Made by a program: the position numbers and the translations under genes
Shown: piece by piece, positions 8,424-16,730 of the stretch
How the letters are laid out: each line of letters opens with the position of its first letter
Numbering within the stretch: position 1 is the stretch's first letter
Assembly (NCBI GenBank): GCA_948330435.1
Contig: CAOJBY010000007.1
Coordinates: 1 to 64,000 of the forward strand
DNA from: an uncultured Lachnoclostridium sp.
GTDB taxonomy: Bacteria; Bacillota; Clostridia; Lachnospirales; Lachnospiraceae
Direction: 5' to 3'
DNA length: 64,000 bases
Notes under the pieces: generated by a model
Told to the model about the DNA's origin: nothing
The model's input: only the letters and a program-made list of their open reading frames with translations
The model's database searches: none

Positions 8424-8756
8424 ATGAAAAACAGGATAGCATACTGCGGACTGGACTGTGAAAAATGCGATGCATACCTTGCAACCATCCATGACGATCA
8501 AGCCCTGCGTGAAAAAACCGCAAAATTATGGGCCGAGTTAAATCAAGCCCCCATTTTACCCGAGCACATCAATTGCGAGGGCTGCCGTGTGGACGGAGTT
8601 AAAACCGTATATTGCGAGAACTTTTGCGAGATCCGCCAGTGTGCACTGAAAAAGGGCGTGACGACATGCGGAGACTGCCCGGATGTGGAAGCATGCCAGA
8701 CGCTTGCCGAGGTTATCTCCAATAATCCGGACGCTCTCAAAAATCTGAAAGAATAA
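8424..8756 (+). CDS. DUF3795 cysteine-rich protein
   Basis: 110 residues with Cys pairs typical of DUF3795: YCGLDCEKCDAY at the N-terminus, NCEGCRVDG, CENFCEIRQCALKKG and CGDCPDVEAC. The pattern suggests a small zinc- or metal-binding protein; the function of the family is not established. The start follows a strong AGGAGG. It converges with the flavin reductase gene, and a terminator hairpin lies between them. Confidence 0.85.
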   Translation: MKNRIAYCGLDCEKCDAYLATIHDDQALREKTAKLWAELNQAPILPEHINCEGCRVDGVKTVYCENFCEIRQCALKKGVTTCGDCPDVEACQTLAEVISNNPDALKNLKE

Positions 8757-8786
8757 CTTACATAAGGGAGAGCACAAGAACTATAT

Positions 8787-8833
8787 AGCCGGGTGATTTT
8801 CATTTTCAAAAACGAGAATCCCCGGCTTTTTTA
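8787..8833 (+). terminator. Terminator between convergent genes
   Basis: AGCCGGG (8787-8793) pairs with CCCGGCT (8821-8827), with further pairing of GATTTTC and GAGAATC inside, followed by TTTTTT. It overlaps the stop of the minus-strand flavin reductase gene, so it mainly serves the plus-strand DUF3795 gene. Confidence 0.75.
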
Positions 8834-9388
8834 TAATGATTTCCCCAATTCTTCCGCCTGCTTAAGCTGTTCGGGCTTGTTCAATATATCTCCAATGTCC
8901 ATATTGCCGCCGGCATATACGATCCCTGAGTTTTTCCAATCCAAATGGGAGATAAGCCCCTCGTAGAAAGCTTTCACCGGGGCAAAATTGCTTTCCGAAT
9001 TCCCCTCTGCCGCCATAAGAAGAACGCACTCTTTTTTGGGATTGGCATAATTGGGGGTCAGCTCCGCAACTGCAAACAGCCGGTCAAAGGCACATTTTAA
9101 TTGTCCGCTGATTCCCCAGTAGTACATGGGAGAAGCAAGTACGATCACGTCGGCGGATTGATAAGCCGGATAAATTTGTTGCATATCGTCTTTTTGCACA
9201 CATGGACTTTCTTGACTTTTTCCTCCGCCGCAGCATCCCAGGCACCCGTGGATATTCATTTTTTGCAGGTCAAAGCAGATTACTTCGTTTCCCGCTGTTT
9301 CGGCCCCGGCAATAAAATGCTCTATCAGCTTTTTTGTATTTCCCTTTGCCCGTGGGCTTCCGTTAAGAATGACAACTTTTTTATTCAT
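8831..9388 (-). CDS. NADPH-dependent FMN reductase / flavodoxin-fold protein
   Basis: 185 residues from ATG 9388, which has GGAGGT 6 bases upstream; a TTG at 9403 is also in frame but poorer. The N-terminus KVVILNGSPRAKGNTKKLIEHF is the FMN phosphate-binding motif of this fold. GCLGCCGGG with a later CVQKDDM gives Cys residues as in iron-sulfur flavoprotein relatives, and VIVLASPMYYWGISGQLKCAFDRL is the family's second flavin-binding segment. It probably reduces quinones, nitro compounds or other electrophiles with NAD(P)H. An HxlR regulator gene is divergent to it, the usual arrangement for an electrophile- or redox-induced reductase. Confidence 0.88.
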   Translation of the reverse strand: MNKKVVILNGSPRAKGNTKKLIEHFIAGAETAGNEVICFDLQKMNIHGCLGCCGGGKSQESPCVQKDDMQQIYPAYQSADVIVLASPMYYWGISGQLKCAFDRLFAVAELTPNYANPKKECVLLMAAEGNSESNFAPVKAFYEGLISHLDWKNSGIVYAGGNMDIGDILNKPEQLKQAEELGKSL

Positions 9389-9462
9389 ATGGCATACCTC
9401 CAAAAATCATGTTAGAATCATCATAGCAACAAATACAACCAAAATAAAGTACGCACTTTTAT

Positions 9463-9475
9463 GTTAGATACTAAC
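9463..9475. promoter_or_regulatory. Candidate HxlR operator
   Basis: GTTAGATACTAAC is a perfect 5-bp inverted repeat around a 3-base centre, in the 105-bp gap between the divergent flavin reductase and HxlR genes. A half-like TGTTAGAATC lies nearer the reductase start. The assignment rests on position and symmetry only. Confidence 0.4.
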
Positions 9476-9492
9476 CAAAAGGAGAGTGTAAA

Positions 9493-9825
9493 ATGATTCA
9501 GAATTATATAGAAGCTTCCAATTTTGAAGATACCGGATTCAGCTATACCTTATCCCTGATTAGCGGCAAATATAAAATGGTAATCCTGTACTGCCTGATG
9601 GAATTTGAAATTGTCCGCTATAATGAATTAAAACGATATATTCCCACGATCTCACATAAGACCCTTAGCAATGCACTGAAAGAATTAGAAAGGGATAAGC
9701 TTATTCTGCGAAAGGAATACCCCCAGATACCGCCTAAAGTTGAGTACAGCTTGTCCGATAAGGGGAAGTCGCTGATGCAGATATTAGATCAGCTTTGCAT
9801 CTGGGGGGAACAGAACAGGGAATAG
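9493..9825 (+). CDS. HxlR-family transcriptional regulator
   Basis: 110 residues. It has the MarR-like winged helix of the HxlR group: LISGKYKMVILYCLMEFEIVR, then RYNELKRYIPTISHKTLSNALKELERDKLILRKEY, and the wing PPKVEYSLSDKGKSLMQILDQLCIWGE. HxlR proteins often sense electrophiles or redox state, sometimes through a Cys. The only Cys residues here lie in YCLME and LCIWG. The strong AAAGGAGAG site supports this start. It most likely controls itself and the divergent flavin reductase. Confidence 0.9.
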   Translation: MIQNYIEASNFEDTGFSYTLSLISGKYKMVILYCLMEFEIVRYNELKRYIPTISHKTLSNALKELERDKLILRKEYPQIPPKVEYSLSDKGKSLMQILDQLCIWGEQNRE

Positions 9826-9837
9826 TAAGGGCAAAGG

Positions 9838-10665
9838 TCATTTGCCGTGTAGCTTTTTTCGGGAGAAAACCAAAACAAATAGCAATGATAAAATATTTGA
9901 TAAGGCTATCCGAATGACCATCCATTCATCCGCCCCTGTCTCGGTCACCGTATGTAAGGAATTGCTTATGAAATTATTAAATAAATGTTCGGATGCACCG
10001 ATCCAGAGCGTCCCAGACAATGCCGCACACATACCCCACTCATAGGCTAAAATCCCGGACAACAGGATATATCCTATGCCCATGAAAACTGCCATAGCAA
10101 GATTCATGGAACCGTCAAGGAGAGGATTTATGACGTTGGTAATATGCCATATTCCAAACAGCAGAGCTTGTATGATATTAGCCGTCTTTTGAGAATAATA
10201 TTGCATGCCGATTTTAAAAAACAGTCCTCGAAAGAGACCCTCTTCCGCCCAGACGTTCACGAGGTTGCCAATCAGGCACACAATCACAGCCAGCAGGGAG
10301 CTGCCGTTTGTATGTGTCTGTGCAAGTGAAAAATTCGTAATATAAAATCCCAGGGACGGGTGTTTCCCCATTGCAAGCAGCACAATAAATTCTACAGCGT
10401 AGGAAAGAAAAAAGGTGCTTATGCCAAGAGCAAGGCCATATTTCAAACCGGTAAATACCCCTTTTTTCGAAAATCCCAAATCGTTCCAATGCCACTTAAG
10501 CATATCCAACGCAATCCATATCAGCAAAATACAGCAGATTTTATGTAATATATTTTCCCCGACCCATGTCTGGTCGGTTTTTACAAAAACAATTTCCATC
10601 GTTCGGATAATCAGTAACAATAGAAACATTATACTGATAACACTTATGGTTCTTCTTTTTTCCAT
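9838..10665 (-). CDS. CPBP family intramembrane metalloprotease
   Basis: 275 residues with about eight membrane helices. The CPBP/Abi motifs are visible: EEGLFRG (motif 1, conserved Glu pair and Arg) and FGIWHITNV (motif 2, His). Later helices carry the pattern of motifs 3 and 4. Relatives are Rce1-like proteases; in Firmicutes some act in bacteriocin self-immunity or peptide processing. The start ATG follows AAAGGAAAAAGC. It faces the HxlR gene tail to tail with 12 bases between them. The substrate is unknown. Confidence 0.88.
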   Translation of the reverse strand: MEKRRTISVISIMFLLLLIIRTMEIVFVKTDQTWVGENILHKICCILLIWIALDMLKWHWNDLGFSKKGVFTGLKYGLALGISTFFLSYAVEFIVLLAMGKHPSLGFYITNFSLAQTHTNGSSLLAVIVCLIGNLVNVWAEEGLFRGLFFKIGMQYYSQKTANIIQALLFGIWHITNVINPLLDGSMNLAMAVFMGIGYILLSGILAYEWGMCAALSGTLWIGASEHLFNNFISNSLHTVTETGADEWMVIRIALSNILSLLFVLVFSRKKLHGK

Positions 10666-10811
10666 GCTTTTTCCTTTGATTAATTTGGGTAGCTGTCTAT
10701 TTTAATCTTAACTTTTGTTTCGGTTCTTCATTACCAAAGGGATTTCTTTTGCTTCTTGCTTCATTTGTAACAAATGAAATATGGCAGATGGAATAGAACT
10801 GTCATGAATGA

Positions 10812-10845
10812 GAAACTGGCGATTTGAAAACAAATCACCAGTTTC
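10812..10845. terminator. Hairpin without U-tract
   Basis: GAAACTGGCGATTTG (10812-10826) and CAAATCACCAGTTTC (10831-10845) form a 15-bp stem with one C-A mismatch and a 4-base loop. There is no run of T on either strand, so it may be a weak terminator of the minus-strand toxin remnant or a decayed repeat. The rest of the 10666-10909 gap shows nothing else. Confidence 0.45.
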
Positions 10846-10909
10846 TGGCTGTTAAAAAGGTGCATGGTTCATTCCCCTACACCCTCACTTTCTAAAAACT
10901 GTGCGACAG

Positions 10910-11062
10910 TCATGCATTTGGGATGTCCCGCAGCTCCGTGATATTGCGGTCACACAGGACCATCTCATGATTATCGGCTACATGAAGCAGAGCCTTTGCC
11001 GGTCTTGACCGTGGGAAAACCAATGCGGAAAAAAGAATGTTTGTATCGACTAATATCCGCAT
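10910..11062 (-). pseudogene. PIN-domain toxin, truncated
   Basis: The start reads MRILVDTNILFSALVFPRSR, the N-terminus of PIN-family toxins with the first catalytic Asp (VDTN), followed by PAKALLHVADNHEMVLCDRN and ITELRDI. A stop comes after only 50 residues, where the family usually runs to about 140. The later acidic residues of the nuclease site are therefore missing, and no continuation is found in other frames downstream. The start lies 2 bases after the stop of the AbrB antitoxin gene, the usual antitoxin-toxin order. The toxin is very probably dead while its antitoxin is intact. Confidence 0.75.
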
Positions 11063-11064
11063 TT

Positions 11065-11322
11065 TCACTGTCCCTTTCCATAACGCACTTCATCTACAAG
11101 AGCCTGCACATCATCTTCACTGGAAATCCCCATAGCTTCGGCTGCACCCGAAAAAGCAGACTGGGCTTTGTGGATTGCCTGGGCAGATGCATTACATAAA
11201 GCCACCTCTCCGTCCTGCTTTTGGTAAAACAAAATCTTGTCGCCGGATTTCAGGCCGAGCAGACGGCGGATTTCTACTGGTACTGTAATCTGCCCGTTTG
11301 CAGAAATTTTCGCTAAATTCAT
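11065..11322 (-). CDS. AbrB-family antitoxin
   Basis: 85 residues from ATG 11322, which has AAAGGA 8 bases upstream; ATG 11331 would add three residues but has no site. The N-terminal swapped-hairpin DNA-binding domain is clear: AKISANGQITVPVEIRRLLGLKSGDKILFYQ. The C-terminal half (SAFSGAAEAMGISSEDDVQALVDEVR) would be the toxin-binding tail. It is the first gene of a type II toxin-antitoxin operon whose PIN toxin is truncated. It probably still binds its own promoter in the 11323-11420 region. Confidence 0.85.
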   Translation of the reverse strand: MNLAKISANGQITVPVEIRRLLGLKSGDKILFYQKQDGEVALCNASAQAIHKAQSAFSGAAEAMGISSEDDVQALVDEVRYGKGQ

Positions 11323-11386
11323 AAAGTCCATCCTTTCTATTCTTGAAATCTAAAGAAAAATTGAGATCTACTTTTATTATACCTCT

Positions 11387-11551
11387 TCAAAGCAAAAAGT
11401 AAAGCCACTCACATAGTAAAATATCAGGGAAGTGTGACTTTTTGCGAAATTGATTCAAAAAGTTCTTGACGATTTCTTCCCGGATTGTCAAGATAGAAGC
11501 ATCCGGCACGTTTTCTGCTACGGAATAGAAGAAATCAGAAGCATTCGAGGT
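11387..11551 (-). other. Open reading remnant without start
   Basis: This minus-strand frame is open for about 50 codons and ends at the TGA at 11389-11387. It reads protein-like (ITSNASDFFYSVAENVP, then ASILTIREEIVKNFLNQF) but has no start codon with a ribosome site. It may be the tail of a lost gene. No family is assigned. Confidence 0.3.
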
Positions 11552-11559
11552 GATAAACC

Positions 11560-12198
11560 ATGACAAGCAACTACCAAAAAATAAAGAGCATCATTTTAAG
11601 ATTAAATCAAGTGGATTCCATAAAAAACAAAATCATCATTGTCGGCGGCACCGTACCTTACCTTGTGAGCAAAAAGGAATCCAACAGGGAGCATTCGGAT
11701 ATTGACGTGATCGCAAGATGGGAGGACATGCCTTTTATACGGGAATATTTGAACAGGGAAAAGTTATCCGTATTGGATTCATTCAATCTACCTTACAACA
11801 AGCTGCACATGGATTACGGCGTTTATGCGGTGATAGAGGGGATTGCCGTGAATTTTGCTCCCTATGAGCTTACGGAAAATGGGATGATACAGAGAAATTT
11901 TCTCACAAGGCAAAGCAGCGGCATAGATGCCCTGGCAACGGTTACAATGAAAATTATGGATGTAAACATGGTATTTGCTGAAACATGCGTGGATGGAACT
12001 TCGATACATACCTACAGCCTGGAAATGGTCAAAATTATGAAAGAGAAATCCAAAAAGAAAAAAGATGCCGCTGATATCAGGGTGATTGATGATTTTGGAT
12101 ATGATGAAGATATCTATTCTGCTTTGAAAGAACAACTAAAAGATATGAAATTTAAAATAGAGCCTGGAAATAAATTCTTGAAGTTGTTCTTTCGCTGA
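11560..12198 (+). CDS. Nucleotidyltransferase-fold protein
   Basis: 212 residues, soluble. IIIVGGTVPYLVSKKESNREHSDIDVIAR has the GG...(D/S)xD pattern of the nucleotidyltransferase fold, as in AbiEii-like and related proteins. The middle (FAPYELTENGMIQRNF) and the basic KEKSKKKKDAADIRVIDDFG near the C-terminus fit a substrate-binding region in that group. The start follows GAGGTG. The substrate is unknown; members modify tRNA, proteins or small molecules, and some are toxin components. No partner gene is adjacent, because the next gene is a minus-strand MutM remnant. Confidence 0.6.
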   Translation: MTSNYQKIKSIILRLNQVDSIKNKIIIVGGTVPYLVSKKESNREHSDIDVIARWEDMPFIREYLNREKLSVLDSFNLPYNKLHMDYGVYAVIEGIAVNFAPYELTENGMIQRNFLTRQSSGIDALATVTMKIMDVNMVFAETCVDGTSIHTYSLEMVKIMKEKSKKKKDAADIRVIDDFGYDEDIYSALKEQLKDMKFKIEPGNKFLKLFFR

Positions 12199-12244
12199 AA
12201 TTATCGGAATGAAGAGATACATTTGTTCCCATATCCGCCCTTTT

Positions 12245-12815
12245 CTACGTTCCCAGATTCCTCTGGCAGACGGGACAGTATACGCTGCTCCTGCCGCCAA
12301 CCACAGTACGGCAAAGGGTTTCCCCGCATTTCGGGCAGGGCTTGCCTGACCGCCCGTAGACCTGCAGATATGGCGTATTGCGGTAATTCCGTCCCCTGGT
12401 TTCAAGATATTCCTCCGGCGTTATTTTGTTCGCATCTATAAAAAAGGAAATACGCTCCGGAATAGCGGCGGCAAGCAGCTTGTCAAGGGGATCCGCACCT
12501 AATTTTCCAATCCCACTGTAAGTGTCGGTTTCGTCCTTTTTGAGCATCCAAAACCGTCCGAAACGGCGTGTGTCAGAGAATCTCAATTCCATATCATTGC
12601 TCAACTGAAAAATGATATGCGTATGCTTTTCCTTGGGATAGTCTGCCGGGGTGAGCAGCAGGCAGCCCGTCATTCGCAAATGCGGGATAATGCGGTCGCT
12701 GCTGTTTAACCGGATAACAAGAAATTTTCCCCGGCGTGCCATGCAGGAAATAGTCTGTCCTGTCAATTGTCTGCAAAATTCCAAAGCCCCAGGATAAGCC
12801 GTGACTTCCGGGCAT
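12245..12815 (-). pseudogene. mutM: MutM/Fpg DNA glycosylase, N-terminally truncated
   Basis: The frame carries the later Fpg features: the beta-F/Lys loop in ARRGKFLVIRL, HLRMTGCLL, RRFGRFWML, GADPLD at the start of the helix-two-turn-helix, and a zinc finger PCPKCGETL...YCPVCQR. The first ~50 residues, including the catalytic Pro2-Glu3 of MPELPE, are absent. In-frame codons upstream read VTAYPGALEFCRQL, and the ATG at 12815 (ATGCCCGGAAG) is in a different frame, as if a deletion joined the gene start to its interior. It cannot act as a glycosylase. It sits directly after the broken SPL gene, in the decay region. Confidence 0.75.
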
Positions 12816-12827
12816 TTTCTTTTCCTT

Positions 12828-13606
12828 TCATTTGTAATTATGCGGTCTTATAGGGTTTGCGAGCTTTTTCTTAGCCGACTTTCGCACCTCCTCATGATAG
12901 AAGTAATTTACCATCACAGGGGGAGCGTCAAAGGGAAGCTGCATGGTGTCATCGTTCCGTGCATAGCCAAGTCCGTTTTCCTTTGCATAGCTCCGAAGCC
13001 CGGTATCCAGTGCTTCCCAGTACAGGCGGCTGCCGCACTGGTAGATTTCCTGGTACAGCGGCAGCAGTTTGGGATGCTTTTTCCGGATATAATCCATAAT
13101 GCCCCCTCGGTTACGGCTGTCACGCAGATTTAAGTTTTCCAGCCATATCAGGTTGCACTGTTCCCTTGCCCGGCTGACAATTTCTTCCACGTCCGTGATG
13201 CCGGGAAAGATAGGGGAGATAAAGCAGGTTGTGCGGATGTTGGCTTCGTGTAGCGTTTTCATTGCTTTTAACCTGCGTTCAATGCTGACAGCTCCATCCA
13301 TATCATTTTTGAAATCCTCATCCAGCGTGTTGATGGAAAAACCTACCCGCACATCGGAAAAGGTCTTGATGAGATCGAGGTCACGCAAGACAAGGTCGGA
13401 TTCTGAATTGGCGGCCAGAATTTTACGTCAAGAAATGTTCCCCAGGGTTCTCCGTGATTGGTAAACCGCTTCATAAAGCAGGCGTAACAGTATTTGCAGG
13501 CATGGGTGCAGCCCATATAGGGATTGACCGCATAATCGCCCACGGGAATATTTGTTTTGTTGATCATGCTTTTTACTTCAATTTCTTTGATGACAGGTTC
13601 TGCCAT
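12828..13606 (-). pseudogene. SPL-type radical SAM protein, broken by internal deletion
   Basis: The 5' part (from ATG 13606) has the radical SAM Cys triad in GCTHACKYCYACFMKRF, after NIPVGDYAVNPYM, and goes on to WGTFLDVKFWP. The frame is then lost. From about 13415 a second frame resumes with SDLVLRDLDLIKTF and continues to the stop, including TCFISPIFPGITDVEEIV, NLIWLENLNLRDS and APPVMVNYFYHEEVRKSAKKK. The product is of the COG1533 type (spore photoproduct lyase-like; not the real lyase). I estimate that a few dozen codons are missing at the junction. It is almost certainly non-functional. Confidence 0.8.
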
Positions 13607-13618
13607 AGAATCACTCTC

Positions 13619-13735
13619 TTACTTTATTAATTCTGTGAGATTTTTTGTAAATGTCCGTGACAGGTCAATGAACTGTTTTTGTTCCTTTGGTGTAAACATG
13701 GACATGGCCGTATCCTCGGCCCATGTGATATGGCG
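13619..13735 (-). pseudogene. MarR-like regulator, C-terminal remnant
   Basis: About 37 codons on the minus strand end in MFTPKEQKQFIDLSRTFTKNL, which resembles the C-terminal dimerisation helix of MarR-family regulators. No winged-helix part or start codon is present. It lies just upstream of the SPL remnant on the same strand. Confidence 0.45.
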
Positions 13736-13766
13736 GACACAAATAAACCAGAGAGGAAGAGAAACT

Positions 13767-14318
13767 ATGAAGAAAAAGATTCTTGCAGGGATGCTGGCGG
13801 CGGCTGTAACAGGAATGCTACTTTCCGGCTGCGGAAAGAAAAGTGAGGTACAGCCGGAACCGGAAAATGGAGCAGAACTCAAAGAAGAGACAAAGACAGC
13901 CTGCATATACGTGGCTTTGCTTTGATCGTGCTACGGGCTATAGACTGCCCTGCGTAGCGGGGACGGGTGGAAGTATACTGGGAGGAAATTCTATTCCGTG
14001 GGATGCTATGCAGTCTATGGAGGGCGGCTGTTTGAAGCAGGCTCGGGACATATATGATTTATGGGGGAAGATGAAGCCTATAAAGAAGCGGTGTTTTACA
14101 CAGCCCGCATGGAGAAACAGGGGACGGAAAGGATTCTGGAACTGATTGTTTATTGTCCTGCTGATTATGACGGTGCGGTTTTCGGGATTCGTGACTGGCC
14201 GCAGGAAACGGGACAGACCGCAGAAAAAATTGAGGGATTCGACTACGACAGAGGGCTTAGCGATATGACTTCCGTGAAAAGGTCCCTGTATTTGAACAAT
14301 AATTTTAGTCTCCCTTAA
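13767..14318 (+). pseudogene. Lipoprotein gene remnant
   Basis: ATG 13767 follows AGAGGAAGAGAAACT and opens a clean lipoprotein signal: KKKILAGMLAAAVTGMLLSGC with lipobox LSGC. The frame stops at 13925. The same frame is readable again from about 13968 as WKYTGRKFYSVGCYAVYGG and GRLFEAGSGHI, stops at a TGA near 14056, and resumes as MGEDEAYKEAVFYTARMEKQ to the stop at 14318. Several stops in one frame mark it as decayed. I do not know the family. No selenocysteine signal was seen that would explain the TGA. Confidence 0.6.
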
Positions 14319-14430
14319 GCCAGATATGGTAAACTATACTTAACGGGGCTGTGAATGCCTGTTAAGAGATGTACTAGCAGGACACGCAGACTCTTCCCCA
14401 TAAGGCATACGCAAAAAACGAGGTGAAGAC

Positions 14431-15108
14431 ATGAGACTTTTGATAGCAGAGGACGATCCCAGACTGCTGAAAACCTTGATTCATATTTTTGAGAGCAATA
14501 AATTCATCGTGGACGGCGTATCAAACGGAAGCGACGCCCTGGCCTATGCCGAAACAGAAGAATACGACGGCCTGATCCTGGACATTATGATGCCCGGTTA
14601 TGACGGTATCGAGGTGCTTAAGAGACTGCGAAAGAAAGAGATCACAACCCCGGCCCTCTTTCTGACGGCTCGCACAGAGGTGGAGCAGCGGGTGGAGGGA
14701 CTGGACGCAGGGGCGGACGATTATCTTCCAAAGCCCTTTGCGGCCTCGGAGCTTCTGGCGAGAACAAGGGCCATGCTGCGTCGGAAAGACAACTACTGTC
14801 CCGATTTGCTCACTCTCGGGGACGTTTTTCTGAATCGCTCCACATACGACCTGGGCTACAAGGAGTATACACAGCCGTTAAGCGGCAAGGAATTTCAGAT
14901 AATGGAAATGCTGATGCAAAAGCCCCGTATGATTATTCCGACGGATCAGTTTATATCCCATATCTGGGGCTGGGACAGCAACGTGGATACCAGTGTGGTG
15001 TGGGTGCACATTTCCAACCTGAGAAAGAAGATCACCAGGATTCATGCACCTCTGGAGATCCGCTTTGTCCGTAGTGCCGGATACGTGTTGGAGGAAACCC
15101 TTAACTAG
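14431..15108 (+). CDS. OmpR/PhoB-family response regulator
   Basis: 225 residues. The receiver domain has AEDDP at the start, phospho-acceptor Asp51 in LILDIMMPGYDGI, Thr in FLTARTE, and Lys in YLPKPFAASEL. The C-terminal winged helix (LSGKEFQIMEMLMQKPRMIIPTD then TSVVWVHISNLRKKITR) is of OmpR type. The start follows AAAACGAGGTGAAGAC. The kinase gene begins 13 bases after the stop. No target operon lies next to the pair on the plus strand, so its regulon is not deducible here. Confidence 0.93.
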   Translation: MRLLIAEDDPRLLKTLIHIFESNKFIVDGVSNGSDALAYAETEEYDGLILDIMMPGYDGIEVLKRLRKKEITTPALFLTARTEVEQRVEGLDAGADDYLPKPFAASELLARTRAMLRRKDNYCPDLLTLGDVFLNRSTYDLGYKEYTQPLSGKEFQIMEMLMQKPRMIIPTDQFISHIWGWDSNVDTSVVWVHISNLRKKITRIHAPLEIRFVRSAGYVLEETLN

Positions 15109-15121
15109 AAAAGAGGATCTT

Positions 15122-16351
15122 ATGATTTACAGCCTACGCAGAAAATTTATTCTGGTCTCCACTATTTCCGTATTCTCCGTACTAATCGTCATCTTTGGGA
15201 TCATGTACGTGATGAACCATATGGAGCTGAACCATACAATGGATACCCTGGCCGATGCCATTGTCTCAAACAACGGCGTATTTCCAAGACCCGATGATCC
15301 GGGCCGCCCATTCCACGGCGAACGTGGCCCCCACAGGGACATTATTACAAAGGAAACCCCATTCAGCACCCGTTTTTTTACCGCATGGCTCGGGGCGGAC
15401 CGCCAGATTGTAAGGGTAAATGTGGAATCCGTTTTTTCCATCACAGAGGAAGAAGTCCAGAATTATGTAGACCATGCACTGGAAAAGGATTGCGAGAGAG
15501 GCTGGGTATCCGATTACCGTTTCTGCGTTTTCCGGTCAGGAGATGAAACGGCAGTCGTCTTTGTGAACGGTGAAATGAACCGCATGATGTCCAACCGTTT
15601 TCTGCTGACCGCATTTCTGGCTCTGGTGGGAAGCGGAATGGCCGTCCTGGTACTGATCATTCTCATATCAAAGAGGGTCGTTTATCCGGTTGCGGAAAGC
15701 TATGAAAAGCAGAGACAGTTTATCACGGACGCCAATCACGAATTAAAAACGCCCCTTACGCTGATCCTGTCGGATTTGGATATCGTGGAAGCGGAAATGG
15801 GAAAAAATGAATGGCTTGACGATATGCGAAGCGAGGGCGAGAGAATGCGTACCCTGATCAATCAACTGGTCACCCTATCCAGAATGGACGAGGATCAGGC
15901 AAATCTAAGCATCGCACCCTTTGATTTGAGTGGGGCGGTACTGGACACGGTGTCCGAATTTCAGTCCCTGGCGGCAGAACGGAAAAAACATTTGTCTGTC
16001 CAGGCAGAGCCGGCGGTGGAATACTGCGGCGACGAGGGGCTGATCCGCCGGCTCCTTGCCATTCTTCTGGACAACGGAGTGAAATACTGCGACGACGGCG
16101 GCAGCATAAGGGTTACGGCCTGCCGGAAACGCCACCCAGTCATTCAGGTGGAAAACACCTGCAAAAATGTGGACGCCCTAAAGCTTGACAGGCTGTTCGA
16201 CCGCTTTTACCGGGGAGATAAATCACGGACCTTTGACGGGGGCTTCGGGGTAGGACTGTCCATAGCCAGGGCAATCGCCAAAAATCATCATGGAGAAATT
16301 TTGGCATACAAAAAGGAGCAGATTATTGGATTTAAGGTGGAGCTTAAGTAG
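15122..16351 (+). CDS. Sensor histidine kinase
   Basis: 409 residues. ATG 15122 is chosen for AGAGGA upstream; longer in-frame starts lie inside the regulator gene. There are two membrane helices (residues 9-30 and 158-182) enclosing an extracytoplasmic sensor of about 125 residues rich in His/Pro/Asp. His206 in ITDANHELKTPLTLIL is the phospho-acceptor. N-box (LLDNGVKYCDDGG) and G-boxes (FDGGFGVGLSIARAIAKNHHG) follow. It pairs with the upstream OmpR-type regulator. No HAMP domain is obvious. The ligand is unknown. Confidence 0.92.
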   Translation: MIYSLRRKFILVSTISVFSVLIVIFGIMYVMNHMELNHTMDTLADAIVSNNGVFPRPDDPGRPFHGERGPHRDIITKETPFSTRFFTAWLGADRQIVRVNVESVFSITEEEVQNYVDHALEKDCERGWVSDYRFCVFRSGDETAVVFVNGEMNRMMSNRFLLTAFLALVGSGMAVLVLIILISKRVVYPVAESYEKQRQFITDANHELKTPLTLILSDLDIVEAEMGKNEWLDDMRSEGERMRTLINQLVTLSRMDEDQANLSIAPFDLSGAVLDTVSEFQSLAAERKKHLSVQAEPAVEYCGDEGLIRRLLAILLDNGVKYCDDGGSIRVTACRKRHPVIQVENTCKNVDALKLDRLFDRFYRGDKSRTFDGGFGVGLSIARAIAKNHHGEILAYKKEQIIGFKVELK

Positions 16352-16363
16352 GTAGTGGTCCGT

Positions 16364-16400
16364 ATCGGAAATTCTTATGTATATTTCCAATATGGATCAC
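16364..16400 (+). promoter_or_regulatory. ATCGGAAAT-N10-ATTTCCAATA dyad, copy 2
   Basis: GGAAAT (16367-16372) and ATTTCC (16383-16388) are separated by 10 bases, then AATATGGATCAC. It matches the copy at 7923-7960 in both arms, spacing and the flank after the dyad, while the 10-base centre differs. It lies between the kinase gene and a 66-codon gene. Confidence 0.55.
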
Positions 16401-16441
16401 CAGGCCGAAAGTATGAACAATGCACAGGGAGGAGACAGATC

Positions 16442-16642
16442 ATGGACCAATACCAAGAACACAATACGCCGTCCCCAGGTACAAGAATAACATTAAGCGG
16501 CTTAAAGGAGCAGCTCTATACCCTCAACATGCAGATGCTGCTGGCAATCCAGTGCCATGATGAGAAAACACAGGAAGAGATCCGAAAGAAAATGGACGAG
16601 CTGCAGAAGCAGATGGATCGTTTGAGTCTGGGGGAAAGATGA
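16442..16642 (+). CDS. Small hypothetical helical protein
   Basis: 66 residues from ATG 16442, preceded by GGGAGGAGACAGATC. The sequence is hydrophilic: a short N-terminal tail (DQYQEHNTPSPGTRITL) and a long amphipathic helix (LYTLNMQMLLAIQCHD, then EIRKKMDELQKQMDRLSL). I do not recognise a family. It follows the kinase gene and has the same upstream dyad as the 7990 gene, which hints at common control of the two. Confidence 0.5.
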   Translation: MDQYQEHNTPSPGTRITLSGLKEQLYTLNMQMLLAIQCHDEKTQEEIRKKMDELQKQMDRLSLGER

Positions 16643-16730
16643 TTCACATAAAAGACAACTGCAAACTTATAAGGACATTGTACCTGACCAGTTCTTCTCC
16701 ATCACTATAGACAAGTAGTACAAAATTGTA

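Noticed and set aside
14055..14060. In-frame TGA in the 13767-14318 remnant as selenocysteine
   Set aside because: Other stops occur in the same frame and no SECIS-like hairpin or selenoprotein family context is seen, so decay is the simpler reading.
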